From assembly GCA_016169945.1 (NCBI GenBank), contig JADLSH010000363.1, positions 4,354,501-4,418,500 on the forward strand: a DNA stretch of 64,000 nucleotides, in the 5' to 3' direction. Positions 1-9,534 of the stretch are shown here, in pieces. This DNA is from Trachythela sp. YZ-2020. Its lineage: Eukaryota; Cnidaria; Anthozoa; Malacalcyonacea; Clavulariidae. The notes under the pieces are model-generated. The model made no database searches, had not been told where the DNA came from, and saw only the letters and a list, made by a program, of their open reading frames with translations. The translations under genes and the position numbers were made by a program. Within the stretch, counting starts at the first letter, position 1; every line of letters starts with the position of its first letter.

Positions 1-649
1 GTGAGATTTACAAACATTTTGGCGTTAGAAACATAAATATTTTGATGTATTTGTTGCTAATGTAAACTAAAGACACAATAGCTTAACTCATTAAGGGATT
101 AAGTCAAAAGGCTTGTTTGGGCGAAACAATAATTAAACTGAACCATCACAATAGCTGGACGTTTCTATATATTTGCCAAGCTTTGTGTTCCAAACACAGT
201 CCGTTTCGACAACGAGTAAATATATTCTCGTATCTAATATCACCTTATACGAAACGGCTTAGACAACTAATATAGCGACGCTTAACCTAGTATTGCCTTA
301 TGTGAAATAATAACAAGCAGAGATATAGCTTTCTAAAACGAGAAAGGTCTTATAGTCTAAGAGAGGTCTAAGGTCTTATAGAGAAATACAAATATATGTT
401 TGCCAAGCGATTGTTAAAGGGATTTAAACCTTACCGAGTTTCAAGCGTTTTAGATGTAGCAGTGATTTTTAAGCGAGATACAAACATTGTATGCAAACAC
501 AATTCTATGCGATTTGTAAGTCATTTGCAAATCGTTAACAGTGATTTGAATAAATTTAGAATATATCATAGGACGGGAAAATATTGTACAATGTACACAC
601 ACAGAATTAATTTTTAGAACGCATTTATTGATTATAATTTCTTTTACAA
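1..649 (+). repeat. Left TIR of the Polinton-like element
   Basis: Bases 1-649 are the reverse complement of 3961-4612, with scattered substitutions and small indels (for example near 130, 246, 290 and 360). The inner end matches up to ...CTTTTACAA at 649 and diverges immediately after. A 73-residue open frame lies inside this arm and recurs in the other arm purely because the repeat is duplicated. The arm is cut by the window edge. Confidence 0.93.
624..629 (-). terminator. Poly(A) signal for the minus-strand genes
   Basis: TTTATT on the plus strand reads AATAAA on the minus strand, about 25 bp beyond the stop codon of the 652-1203 gene and inside the left TIR. The same hexamer is in the right TIR at 3981-3986, so each TIR appears to supply the 3' end for the gene block that runs into it. 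Confidence 0.55.
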
Positions 650-651
650 CG

Positions 652-1203
652 TTAGTAAGGTCTGCTCCTAAGAGCATATCGTTTAGGCGTCTTTTGTGTC
701 TGTAAAGAATTCTCATATTCTTGTCTGTCTTCGGGTGATAATCTTACTATATCCTCAGCTTTCATAGGAATATATTTTGGTCTCTCGTGAAGCAGTCTTT
801 GTTCGTAACCTTCTCGTTGCTCTGGAGTCGTCATTGCTAAATCTTTAGGTCTCCAATCAGCCGAGTCTACCCAATTGTGGAAAAAGTTGTGTTTGAGTTT
901 GGGTCGTTCTCCTTGTGTTGGTGGTGGTGTGAGAAAGCCAGGTTTAGGAGTAGCAGGCACAGGTTGTGTCATCTCGATAGATCTAGGAGTGGTTGGTTGT
1001 GTTATCTCCATAGGTTCAGGAGCGGTTGGTGGTTCAACGATATCTGGGGTTGCAACAATTGGAGGATGATGGACTGGAATATCCATCTTGTTTTTAAAAG
1101 TTAGAAATCGATTTAGTTGGTCAGAATACAGCTTGCTTTTTTCATCCGGGGTAAGCTGTGGTGCTTTAATGATCTCTTTCATTCGCTGCTCGGTGTTATA
1201 CAT
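652..1203 (-). CDS. Proline-rich Polinton-associated protein, function unknown
   Basis: This encodes 183 residues. The first ~40 are charged and probably helical (a QRMKEII...SDQLNRFLTF pattern). Residues ~43-100 are very rich in proline, threonine and glutamate and contain repeated EMTQP/MEITQP-like blocks. The C-terminal ~80 residues carry two similar PEQREGYEQRL and PEDRQEYENSL segments and a basic RYALRSRPY end. I recognise it only as the kind of small protein that accompanies the packaging ATPase in animal Polinton/adintovirus-like elements; no catalytic motif is visible. Its start lies 5 bp downstream of the ATPase stop in the same orientation, so the two are probably co-transcribed, with the 3' end in the TIR. 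Confidence 0.6.
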   Translation of the reverse strand: MYNTEQRMKEIIKAPQLTPDEKSKLYSDQLNRFLTFKNKMDIPVHHPPIVATPDIVEPPTAPEPMEITQPTTPRSIEMTQPVPATPKPGFLTPPPTQGERPKLKHNFFHNWVDSADWRPKDLAMTTPEQREGYEQRLLHERPKYIPMKAEDIVRLSPEDRQEYENSLQTQKTPKRYALRSRPY

Positions 1204-1208
1204 TGCAT

Positions 1209-1991
1209 TTACAATGGTTGACGATAAGACTGTTTCCGTACATATTCGACTAAGACCTCGCCTGGCAATACATTTGTTTTGAGTCGTTGTTGATCATCCG
1301 TTGTAGGTTTTAAATCCAACATTAAATACCCATGAGGACGGCTCGTAGCGTCTTCATAACTTCTCATAAACTCTCCCACTTTGCCAGGATGAATTTGTCT
1401 TGCAAGCATAGAGATTTGTTGCTTATCTCTTGGTGACTTAAACAACACGATATAATGAGCGTTGAGACTAATATTTCTCATTTCTTTGCCTTGATGAAAT
1501 ATATTTTGGACAATGTAGATGACGGACAAATTTCTGTGATGACTCCCTTTTGTGAAAAGATCAGCTATACGTTTATCCTTGCCAGATTGTGCCATGAGAT
1601 CATCTAGTACGATCAAATTGCGTTGAGAAACATCTAGGTAACCTGCTTTGTCAATATCTTCAGGTATTCCTTCATTGAATTCTATTCCAGGCATTGTTCT
1701 CATCATATCAAAATAGGATGGCTGCCATTGACCATAACACCAGACGATACGCTGAGAAGGTGGACTTATGGTTTTCTGGGCATTCTCCAATAGACTTTTC
1801 ACCCATACAGTCTTACCACTCTGTGTACATCCTGCTACGATACAAGTAAAGGGGTGTTGCAGTACTGTAGATCCATTAACCGTAAAGTATTGTTGTCCAA
1901 GATTACGATTTTTATTCGCATGAATAAAATGGCGAATACGGTTACTTATATTTACAAATGATTTGCCGCAAACGTCGCACTCATAAGACAT
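1209..1991 (-). CDS. Zinc-finger-fused FtsK/HerA-like (A32-type) genome-packaging ATPase
   Basis: This encodes 260 residues. Residues 5-24 form a C2H2-like finger (C5, C8, H21, H24). The P-loop is GCTQSGKT at 54-61, and the Walker B strand LIVLDD is at 126-131. A polar segment HRNLSVIYIVQN at ~162-173 fits the sensor strand of the family. ATPases of this class pump genomes into capsids in poxviruses, adenovirus-like elements and Polintons. Here the gene is intact and divergently transcribed from the virion-like genes across the spacer at 1992-2426. The N-terminal finger is an addition to the core ATPase fold and could bind DNA or a partner. Whether it packages anything is unclear, because no major capsid gene lies in this element. 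It could act with helper capsids, or be a remnant. Confidence 0.82.
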   Translation of the reverse strand: MSYECDVCGKSFVNISNRIRHFIHANKNRNLGQQYFTVNGSTVLQHPFTCIVAGCTQSGKTVWVKSLLENAQKTISPPSQRIVWCYGQWQPSYFDMMRTMPGIEFNEGIPEDIDKAGYLDVSQRNLIVLDDLMAQSGKDKRIADLFTKGSHHRNLSVIYIVQNIFHQGKEMRNISLNAHYIVLFKSPRDKQQISMLARQIHPGKVGEFMRSYEDATSRPHGYLMLDLKPTTDDQQRLKTNVLPGEVLVEYVRKQSYRQPL

Positions 1992-2065
1992 GTTTACTCT
2001 TCAAGAACCACAGTAAAATGATTTGAAACAAGGGCGATGAGATATATTTATACCAGTGACAATAC

Positions 2066-2352
2066 ATATGACTATAATATAGTCCATGACTATGACTATG
2101 ACTATGACTATGACTATGACTATGACTATGACTATGACTATAGTCCATGACTATGACTATGACTATGACTATGACTATGACTATGACTATAGTCCATGAC
2201 TATGACTATGACTATGACTACGACTACGACTATGACTATAGTTTATGACTATGACTACGACTATGACTATAGTTTATGACTTATGACTAATGACTTATGA
2301 CTATGACTACGACTATGACTATAGTTTATGACTTATGACTTATGACCATGGT
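2066..2352. repeat. GACTAT hexanucleotide microsatellite in a bidirectional promoter region
   Basis: Units of GACTAT (with GACTAC and GACTTAT variants) are interrupted several times by ATAGTCCATGACT or ATAGTTTATGACT. The array occupies most of the 435-bp spacer between the divergent gene starts at 1991 and 2427. Any promoters must lie within or beside it. A TATA-like AAATATATAAGAATATAA segment lies at ~2365-2382, upstream of the plus-strand block. Confidence 0.85.
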
Positions 2353-2426
2353 CCATGAGTAAGTAAATATATAAGAATATAATCTATCCATACAATATTC
2401 ATTACATTGTTGACCGTCGAGTAGAT

Positions 2427-2741
2427 ATGACTAACCTTCCCAAGCATATATCGTTTATAGAACTCCTATGTACTTCTTATCCAACTCAACAACAAGCTCT
2501 GTTGAGATCTACATCTCATGAACAGATTCGGTTTCTATGTAATTGTGTGAAAAGTTTTATGAACCTCGCACTTCCTAAACACACAATGGACAAACTTAGA
2601 CCTTTCGAACACGATATTATTGATCTGACTAATAAAAATAAAAGTGTTAAAACAAAAAGGAAGATACTTGTTCAGCGTGGAAATGGTTTCCTAGGATTGG
2701 TACTGGCTCCAATCTTAGAAGGACTTGCAGAATTGGTATAA
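2427..2741 (+). CDS. Small Polinton-associated protein with KRKILVQRG motif (core/pX-like)
   Basis: This encodes 104 residues. The N-terminal ~75 residues are helical with conserved-looking leucines and cysteines. The C-terminus has a basic KTKRKILVQRG segment (76-85) followed by a hydrophobic GFLGLVLAPILEGLAELV tail. A basic stretch followed by a glycine-rich hydrophobic tail is the pattern I associate with minor core proteins (adenovirus pX/mu-like) in adintoviruses and Polintons. This is motif recognition, not a demonstrated match. It is the first gene of the plus-strand block and ends just before the next gene's probable start at 2779. Confidence 0.6.
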   Translation: MTNLPKHISFIELLCTSYPTQQQALLRSTSHEQIRFLCNCVKSFMNLALPKHTMDKLRPFEHDIIDLTNKNKSVKTKRKILVQRGNGFLGLVLAPILEGLAELV

Positions 2742-2778
2742 AATGATCAACATTAAATTCATATCCATCATTCCAACC

Positions 2779-3402
2779 ATGGATAGCACCAAAATACCAT
2801 CTCCTGAGCAGTGGCGACTTCAAGACATTCTTGAATATCTTGACAATGAAAATAGTTATGGCGCTGAAGAAATCCTTCACTCCATTCTCACATCTACGGA
2901 TATTTTGACGTGGAATACAAAAGGAGAAATCGTCTACAGAGGACAGGATATACGTGGAACTGATATTGTAAACATTCTAAAATATTGTACGAGGCCTTTT
3001 CATCCATATATTCCAGAGCCTTATGGATTGAGTATATTTCTCAAAGGTCTTGCGGCATTGGAAATTGATAAAAGTCTTATCACCAACGGGCGGGTCCTCG
3101 CAATGCTAGCACGGATGGAGTCACGGCAAGATGAAGATACTAAGGATTCGTCTGAAGATACAAAATGTAACAATTGTGAAAATTGTTTACAGATATGTCA
3201 ATTGGGTACATGCCCTATCTGTACATGGACGGATTTTTATTCCCGTTTTACCGGATGTCACTGTATGATTTGTGATTGTACACTTAACAAAGATGATTTC
3301 ACACATACGATTGCGTGTTGTTCACATTGTTATTGTGATGAAATATTAGACGTCCGTACAAATAGAAGTCACTTTTATGATTCAAATAAAATACACAAGT
3401 GA
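2779..3402 (+). CDS. Cysteine-rich (zinc-binding) Polinton-associated protein
   Basis: The open frame extends upstream to 2725, but the ATG at 2779 lies in a good Kozak context (CCAACCATGG) and avoids overlapping the preceding gene, giving 207 residues. The N-terminal ~115 residues contain an ILTWNTKGEIVYRGQDIRGTDIV segment (start 2779 + ~120 nt) typical of a domain I know from cnidarian and fish Polinton-type elements. The C-terminal ~70 residues hold 14 cysteines in CxxC-type pairs plus histidines, consistent with a cross-brace or treble-clef zinc module. The exact zinc-finger class is not assignable by eye, and no enzyme motif is seen. The next gene starts 51 bp downstream on the same strand. 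Confidence 0.65.
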   Translation: MDSTKIPSPEQWRLQDILEYLDNENSYGAEEILHSILTSTDILTWNTKGEIVYRGQDIRGTDIVNILKYCTRPFHPYIPEPYGLSIFLKGLAALEIDKSLITNGRVLAMLARMESRQDEDTKDSSEDTKCNNCENCLQICQLGTCPICTWTDFYSRFTGCHCMICDCTLNKDDFTHTIACCSHCYCDEILDVRTNRSHFYDSNKIHK

Positions 3403-3453
3403 AGCATCCTCCCATCAGTTGAACATTGGAAGCCGACCAAGACACATAAAAAG

Positions 3454-3954
3454 ATGAGGGGTGTACTTATCCCTGACGTAAAGCTACTAACTGAACATTA
3501 CACAAGAAATCAACGTGGTGGTAGTATTGAAGGATTTCATGGAGCAAGAATGCAGAGGGGATATGGAATCGGGGATATTTTCAGAAGCCTTGCTAGATTT
3601 GCAATACCTTTATTCAAACAAGGCGCCAAAACAGTTGGTAAAAGAGCGTTACAAGCAGCAACGGAAGTTGGTCAAGATGTACTCGATGGGAAAAATGTAT
3701 CAAAATCAATAAAGTCTCGTGGACGGGAAGTTGTCAAAGACTTTGCCGAACAGGGAGCAAAGACGTTACTACGACAATCAGGCCGAGGAAATAAGAGACG
3801 AAAAAATTCACGCAGTAATATACCATCCACCAAAAGGAAAAGACTGTGTTTCAATATAGACGACGAGGATAGAAGACCAACAAGGTGGATAAGGAATGAT
3901 GAAAGTAGCGACGAAAATGACTCGGACAGTGAATATTCCCAAGATGACATTTAA
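3454..3954 (+). CDS. Virion-type minor capsid/core-like protein
   Basis: This encodes 166 residues. A glycine-rich, basic N-terminus (QRGGSIEGFHGARMQRGYGIGD, residues 20-41) leads into an amphipathic segment FRSLARFAIPLFKQGAKTVGK (43-63) and an alanine/glycine helical region ending near 107. A strongly basic patch follows (RGNKRRKN...STKRKR, 111-130), then an acidic, serine/aspartate-rich tail. The layout resembles the membrane-active or core minor capsid proteins that accompany Polinton/adintovirus genes. The basic patch could bind DNA or act as a nuclear signal. The gene is last in the plus-strand block, with its AATAAA at 3981 inside the TIR. Confidence 0.65.
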   Translation: MRGVLIPDVKLLTEHYTRNQRGGSIEGFHGARMQRGYGIGDIFRSLARFAIPLFKQGAKTVGKRALQAATEVGQDVLDGKNVSKSIKSRGREVVKDFAEQGAKTLLRQSGRGNKRRKNSRSNIPSTKRKRLCFNIDDEDRRPTRWIRNDESSDENDSDSEYSQDDI

Positions 3955-3960
3955 GACACT

Positions 3961-4612
3961 TTGTAAAAGAAATTATAATCAATAAATGCGTTCTAAAAAT
4001 TAATTCTGTGTGTGTACATTGTACAATATTTTCCCGTCCTATGATATATTCTAAATTTATTCAAATCACTGTTAACGATTTGCAAATGACTTACAAATCG
4101 CATAGAATTGTGTTTGCATACAATGTTTGTATCTCGCTTAAAAATCACTGCTACATCTAAAACGCTTGAAACTCGGTAAGGTTTAAATCCCTTTAACAAT
4201 CGCTTGGCAAACATATATTTGTATTTCTCTATAAGACCTTAGACCTCTCTTGGACTATAAGACCTTTCTCGTTTTAGAAAGCTATATCTCTGCTTGTTAT
4301 TATTTCACATAAAGTAATACTAGGTTAAGCGTCGCTATATTAGTTGTCTAAGCCGTTCCGTATAAGGTGATATTAGATACGAGAATATATTTACTCGTTG
4401 TCGAAACGGACTGTGTTTGGAACACAAAGCTTGGCAAATATATAGAAACGTCTAGCTATTGTGATGGTTCATCTTAATGATTGTTTCGCCCAAACAAGCC
4501 TTTTGACTTAATCCCTTAATGAGTTAAGCTATTGTGTCTTTAGTTTACATTAGCAACAAATGCATCAAAATATTTATGTTTCTAACGCCAAAATGTTTGT
4601 AAATTATCTCGC
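3961..4612 (-). repeat. Right TIR of the Polinton-like element
   Basis: Reverse complement of 1-649. The inner boundary is TTGTAAAAG at 3961-3969, only 6 bp past the stop of the last gene. The outer boundary is near 4612, where similarity to the left arm stops at the window edge. It includes the poly(A) signal AATAAA at 3981-3986. Confidence 0.93.
3981..3986 (+). terminator. Poly(A) signal for the plus-strand genes
   Basis: AATAAA lies 27 bp after the stop codon of the 3454-3954 gene, inside the right TIR, and mirrors the signal at 624-629. Confidence 0.6.
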
Positions 4613-4789
4613 TTGTATAGGCTTTACTAAATAAACGCTTGAAAACTTATTAGTATTGGTCGACTCAGAAGTCTTGTCCTTTCGTACACATCTCGACATT
4701 ACGAATGTTTGTCTTATCCTTTTCATGGTATCTGTTGAAAATAATGCTCGGCCCGCCGACATTGTTGTCTTTCATCGTATAACTGTGCG

Positions 4790-5020
4790 CCCCCCTGCGC
4801 ACCCCTGTATGCTAGTGTTTGCGGCCCCCTGCGCCCCCCTATATGCTAGTGTTTGCGGCCCCCTTGCATACTAATTAGTGTTCTTTGCGCCCCCCTGTAT
4901 GCTAGTGTTTGCGGCCCCCTTGCATACTAATTAGTGTTCTTTGCGCCCCCCTGTATGCTAGTGTTTGCGGCCCCCTTGCATACTAATTAGTGTTGTTTGC
5001 GCCCCCCTGCGCCCCCCTAA
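4790..5020. repeat. GC-rich 56-bp tandem repeat
   Basis: Three units start at about 4841, 4896 and 4952 with 56-bp spacing; a partial unit precedes them (~4806) and a partial unit follows. Each unit carries TATGCTAGTGTTTGCGGC, CTTGCATACTAATTAGTG and runs of six Cs. Base composition is sharply different from the AT-rich surroundings. Confidence 0.88.
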
Positions 5021-6614
5021 AAATCCGGGTCGAACGGTACCTACACTACTACTCATACATGCGCAGACGCTTTTTCGCAGTGTTACTATTTGGCTAGTAA
5101 ATATATACGTTATTGTATTACAAATTTTTTAGTCTAAGAATTGGTAATACCATTGCTTCGAGCAAATGAACATGCACTTTCCTATTTCCCTGAGTGCACA
5201 TAAAACACCGCTACGAGTCGAGACTGAAAGTGAAGAAATAATTTGCCATCGCCATAGTACACATTTCGCCATTTTGAATTTTGACATTTACACTGCGTGA
5301 ACTATCAATTGCAATGCTGTGAGTCTATCACAGAGCGTTTATCATGCTTTTTGGTGTTATACTGCAGCTGTTCAAACGCTACAGCAAAGATTTTTCATTT
5401 AGGTTTCAGAACAAAGAATCATACAGGACTTTATGAAACAGGTATGATTTGACTAGTGAACGTTTCTATTCGTTAATATTGTCGCTTAGGGGAAGTGAAG
5501 TTATTAGTCTTAAACTTTTGTTGCCAGGAAAGAAAACATGTTTTTTCATACCTGAGAGGTGTATCTGTGAACGGGGGGGGGGGCGGTTCGAAATTATTAT
5601 TTTGCCTCTAGCTGTCGATTGGTTTTCTATTGTTTCTCTTGTAACACCGGATCAGTAAGGGATAACAGGCTCACTAAGGAGAACAGTTTTACTGATAGGG
5701 CTGTCTATGGTATAAAAAAATAGATTTAGTTATAGATTATAGTTTAGTTTACTAGTTCAAGTTTAGTTTATTGAACTAAGTTTATTTTTTCCTTCCCAAG
5801 TTTCAGTGACGGTTGTTCTCTTAGTTGCAAGTAGATTCTTGCAGCATCTTACATTTATTTTTCTCTTCACAGAAATACTCAGAGAGGTCAATTATTACAG
5901 TGCTTCAGATCATGTTAAGACGAGGTGAAATGGCGCATCGGTTTCAACGAAAAGTCCTGTACAGAGTGCGTTAAAACAATGCAAGCTATCGAAACGTGTC
6001 TTCGAAGCATTCGAAGTAAAAGTGAAGTTCTTGCTTTTCGAAAGAACTCAGCAAATTGAATAGTTAGTTCCCAATAGACCTAATTGGCTAATACGTCTTT
6101 GTGCCCCTGGTACCCAATTCACATTTTCGGATAACTCGCATGCCTAGTTTATATCACTTTTGAGGTAATGCTATGATATAATGGAACAAGCATTTAAATT
6201 ATACACATGTGCGTGATCTTGGTGGCAAGGGGCGTAAACGTTCGCCGATAAGGTCCATTTTATGTATTGTTCTCAGGTCTATTTATTGTTCTTAATTTTT
6301 GAGTACCAATACGCATGTGACGACACAACTGGGTAAATTCATAATTATTATCTTTCTAAGCTTGGACCTTGCTGGTCTCTGAACAGTTTAATGTCCTCTA
6401 TTATAAAATAATTGTCGCCATCTCTGACTGTTTTCTATCATCTCACCTGCAAGAAGTTCTTTGTAAGTTTGCATAGCGATAATATTTGTTTTTGTTTGTC
6501 GAAAACACCATGTTTGTTGGTTGCAAAATTTCCGATCTGTATGCCCCTAATTTTCATCAGCTGAAATAATATGCTATTGATATTATTAGCCTTGATGAAG
6601 ATCCAGGGCAGGGT
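5021..6614. other. Non-coding AT-rich stretch
   Basis: No supported gene. There is a run of G at ~5573-5583 and otherwise only short open frames without family features. A phrase GGATAACTCGCATGCCTAGTT near 6128 recurs in variant form near 7264, which suggests old dispersed repeat material. Confidence 0.5.
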
Positions 6615-6925
6615 TACGCATTGACTTGCTCCAAGTCTCTGACTGTCTCTCTTTCATTGTCATTCTGTATCTATCCACTATAGTCAGAGATGGCGACAAC
6701 ATGACGTAGGGCGGGGTGGCGGAGCGAGAAAGGAAAGGGAGACTTGTCAACCTCGGGAAATCTACGTTCAAAACTGAACCGAACGCCTATAGACTTGCTC
6801 CAGTTCTCTCTTTCATTGACTAATTGTGTTGATCTGCTATAGTGTAACTGGTGTTATTTACCGGTTATAATGGATCTATACATAAAGAGTGACAATGAAA
6901 GAGAGACTTGGAGCAAGTCTAGGTT
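6615..6925. repeat. Inverted repeat, probable degenerate MITE
   Basis: GACTTGCTCCAAGTCTCT with CTCTCTTTCATTGTCA (about 6622-6664) is found inverted at about 6889-6922 (TGACAATGAAAGAGAG then ACTTGGAGCAAGTC). A third partial copy in direct orientation lies at ~6793-6830. AGTCAGAGATGGCGACAA near 6684 also has an inverted partner near 6411. Target duplications are not clear. Confidence 0.55.
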
Positions 6926-7323
6926 ACGGATGGGAAGCTTTGCAATAATATATAGACGTGGTGTTTCCACAAACCAAAACAAATATCTCATCTTTATAAT
7001 AGAAAAGTCATTGTGTATAAATTTGACGAGTTCTTTCAGATGGGATTTACTTTAAGTTTTGTATTCAAATTTTCTACGTAGTATTTTTGTATTATTATTT
7101 TGTATTTTCCATTATTTGTATCTTTACATAAATTTTGTTTAAAAAACAAATTTTTGTACTATAATAAAATTCGTATACGTTATAGCTTATACCTTTCGCG
7201 AGTTAACTTTTGAAATTTCATGTCTAGAATAGGCAAATTTGGTTAACGCTATTTACATCGTTGCTGGATAACTGACATGCCTAGTTACTATTATTCTAAT
7301 TTGCAAAAACATAGATTAGAACC
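6926..7323. other. Non-coding AT-rich stretch
   Basis: No gene or clear repeat. The first 9-bp target duplication of the next element ends this stretch (ATTAGAACC, 7315-7323). Confidence 0.5.
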
Positions 7324-7611
7324 CAACCTCGTTCCGAGGCTCTTCCCTCTTGTGGAGGAAAGACCCTGGTAGGAGCTGGTCACGTGATCTGCTAAAATCT
7401 AGCAGGTTTATAATTAGAGTTGTTATGTCATTTTACTGGGCACGAGGTTAACAAAACTATTCACCGAGCGGAGGTCAACTAGTCTTTCCGCCCCCTGCCC
7501 AAAACGACACAACAACGCTAATTAAGAATCTGTTAGATTTTAGCAGATCATGTGACCAGCTCCTACCAGGGTCTTTCCTCCACACGAGGGAAGAGCCTGG
7601 TAACGAGGTTG
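7324..7611. mobile_element. 288-bp MITE with 9-bp target duplication
   Basis: Terminal inverted repeats start CAACCTCGTT and end AACGAGGTTG. They run at least 80 bp with few mismatches and weaker pairing further in, making the element almost a full hairpin. ATTAGAACC occurs on both sides (7315-7323 and 7612-7620). A 9-bp duplication fits Mutator-like families best, but no transposase is present to confirm it. Confidence 0.88.
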
Positions 7612-7620
7612 ATTAGAACC

Positions 7621-9525
7621 AAGGTAACTATGCATTAGAATTATGTATAAGAGCTATTCACCCCTGTAGATCATTCTTATCTTTGTTACCTAAGTTACCT
7701 TTGTTCTATTCTCTGTTCTCACAGACTAGAACAATACTAACTACATATTGATTTTGAATCCGAATTATATAGAATAGTTTAGACGCAAGACGTGGTCATA
7801 TGGTTGGCTATTAGCCATGATGCCATGCTTTGATTCGGAACCTCGTTTCGAGGGCCTTTTGAACCATCTCGTTACCCATAACATACCTCAAAGGAAGGCT
7901 GCCTGGCTTGTTAGAGGGGGGCGGGGTGGAGGGACATATTTGAGAGAAGAGACTTATATTACATTATGCGTCAGTCTGTGACTCAAAATTGGCGAGCGAT
8001 GACAGGCATTTTCCATATGATTGAGGTTGCCAAATTAGCGGAAAAACATTCTGTAATGTTACAATAGACTACGACATAGTCTGTGGCAGACATTGTCCAC
8101 CTTTCTACACGAGCGTCTGTGACGCAGGCTATGTTACAATGGCTAAAACTATCTTATTCTCAGCTCGCTTAATTTTTCTTGTTTCGTGTCTACACTAAGC
8201 AAACCCTAAACAAAACTCGCTGCCCGAGCAGCGAAGCGCCGTGCGAGGGTACTAATTCCGCGCGGATATTTACACCCGGAAAAAAAGGAAAGCAATGGGA
8301 AATCCAAAGTTCATCAAGTTTTGCGGGCGCATGGCTATGTTTCATGGGTGTGATCACTGATCTGAATCAGTGGGTGTGGTGGGTGGTCATCTAACTAATC
8401 TTTGTTAGGAGTGGAATGAGCGAATTATAAAAAAACATGAGTAAGTCATATCAGTAAGTCTGAATTATAACTTATAAATAGCTTTTTGGGACTTCAGGAA
8501 AAGCTGCGGAACAAATTTATCGTTTATACTTTATAAAAAAGGATAAATAGAGATATAATAGATGGTCGAAAAAATATGGCAAGTTTCTTATATTAAATTG
8601 TTGATATAGCCGTAAGAATGTTGTTTTATTTACATAGATTTTCATCTTTTTACAATTAAAATATCCTATATTTTATGCTATCAAAAAGGTCCAACTTAAA
8701 AAGAAAGCGAAATCGTTTCACACGAGAGAATTTGTATATTTCCAACTGATTTCATTTCAAAAACTAATTTAACTTTTTTCAAAAATAGTTTTGCACTCAT
8801 TTTATAAGCAAGTCTTTTATAAGCAAGTATCCAAAACAAGATAAATGAAAATTATTTAGAGGACAAATTAACAAGAGGAAAAACAGTCGAAAGACCGAAA
8901 AAGGAGCGCTTTAAACGGGCAAGTGTCTATTTTGCATGCTTACTTTGCCGATTTTATATAGCATGCAGTATAGTTTGTGAATTTGAAAATGTGTAGAGCA
9001 TTCTGTGTGGTCAATACAACATTGATTGATCTTAAGAGTATTTTAGTATTGAGTCAAATACGTTATAGAAAAATAAAAAACATATTAAATCTCAAACACT
9101 TCATTTCAAAAGCAAGTGCGAAGTATAAAAATACTGCTCGAAAAGTAGTATGAAAATTTCGAAACGTTTTGTGAAGGTCTAAGGTTGAATGTTACAGTAA
9201 ATCAAAGCTAAAAGAGTACATAATAGCATACCCACTTTATATAATTGGGCTTTTAGTTGGGCAATTGATAATACATGCATGGCTAAAACTAACAAAACTC
9301 GCAGCCCGACAACAGAACGCCTGCCACGCAGGCTACGGATTCTGCCAGTCATGCAAATTTGGAAGCTTTTGAACGCATGGTTTCACTTATGGTTTCACAA
9401 TGCCGCAAAATGTTTGAATCGTCTGAATTTGAACCAATTTCCGAAGAACCACGTATGTATATTATTATTGATTATTATTACTATTATTGAGTACACGCGC
9501 AATATTTCGCAAACGTCCCTCCCGG
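7621..9525. other. Non-coding region with dispersed repeat fragments
   Basis: No supported gene. The segment ~8239-8275 (GAGGGTACTAATTCCGCGCG and GGATATTTACACC) recurs at ~19212-19245 inside the foldback core. A TGGCTAAAACTA plus CAAAACTCGC(A/T)GCCCGA phrase occurs near 8142-8228 and again at ~9280-9308. These are fragments of an unidentified dispersed element. Confidence 0.45.
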
Positions 9526-9534
9526 GATAAAGCG

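Larger units (their letters stand above)
1..4612. mobile_element. Compact Polinton/adintovirus-like element with long TIRs
   Basis: The element is bounded by inverted repeats of about 650 bp (1-649 and 3961-4612) that match with only scattered differences. Inside are two genes on the minus strand and three on the plus strand, divergent from a common spacer at 1992-2426. One gene is a packaging-type ATPase, and the other four resemble the small accessory or virion-type proteins that accompany it in Polinton/adintovirus-like elements. No protein-primed DNA polymerase, retroviral-type integrase, adenain-type protease or major capsid gene is present, so the element looks non-autonomous; autonomous Polintons are usually 15-20 kb. 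The left repeat reaches base 1, so the true left end and any target duplication lie outside the window. Family assignment rests on gene content and motif recognition. Confidence 0.75.

Noticed and set aside
396..617. 73-residue frame in the left TIR, repeated at 3993-4214 in the right TIR
   Set aside because: It is duplicated only because the TIR is duplicated. There is no domain, and a frame on the opposite strand overlaps it.
2725..2778. Upstream start of the cysteine-rich Polinton protein
   Set aside because: It would overlap the previous gene and has a weaker context than the ATG at 2779.
5655..5690. Possible large-subunit rRNA fragment (GGGATAACAGGCT phrase)
   Set aside because: Only about a dozen bases resemble the conserved rRNA loop and the flanks do not follow rRNA.
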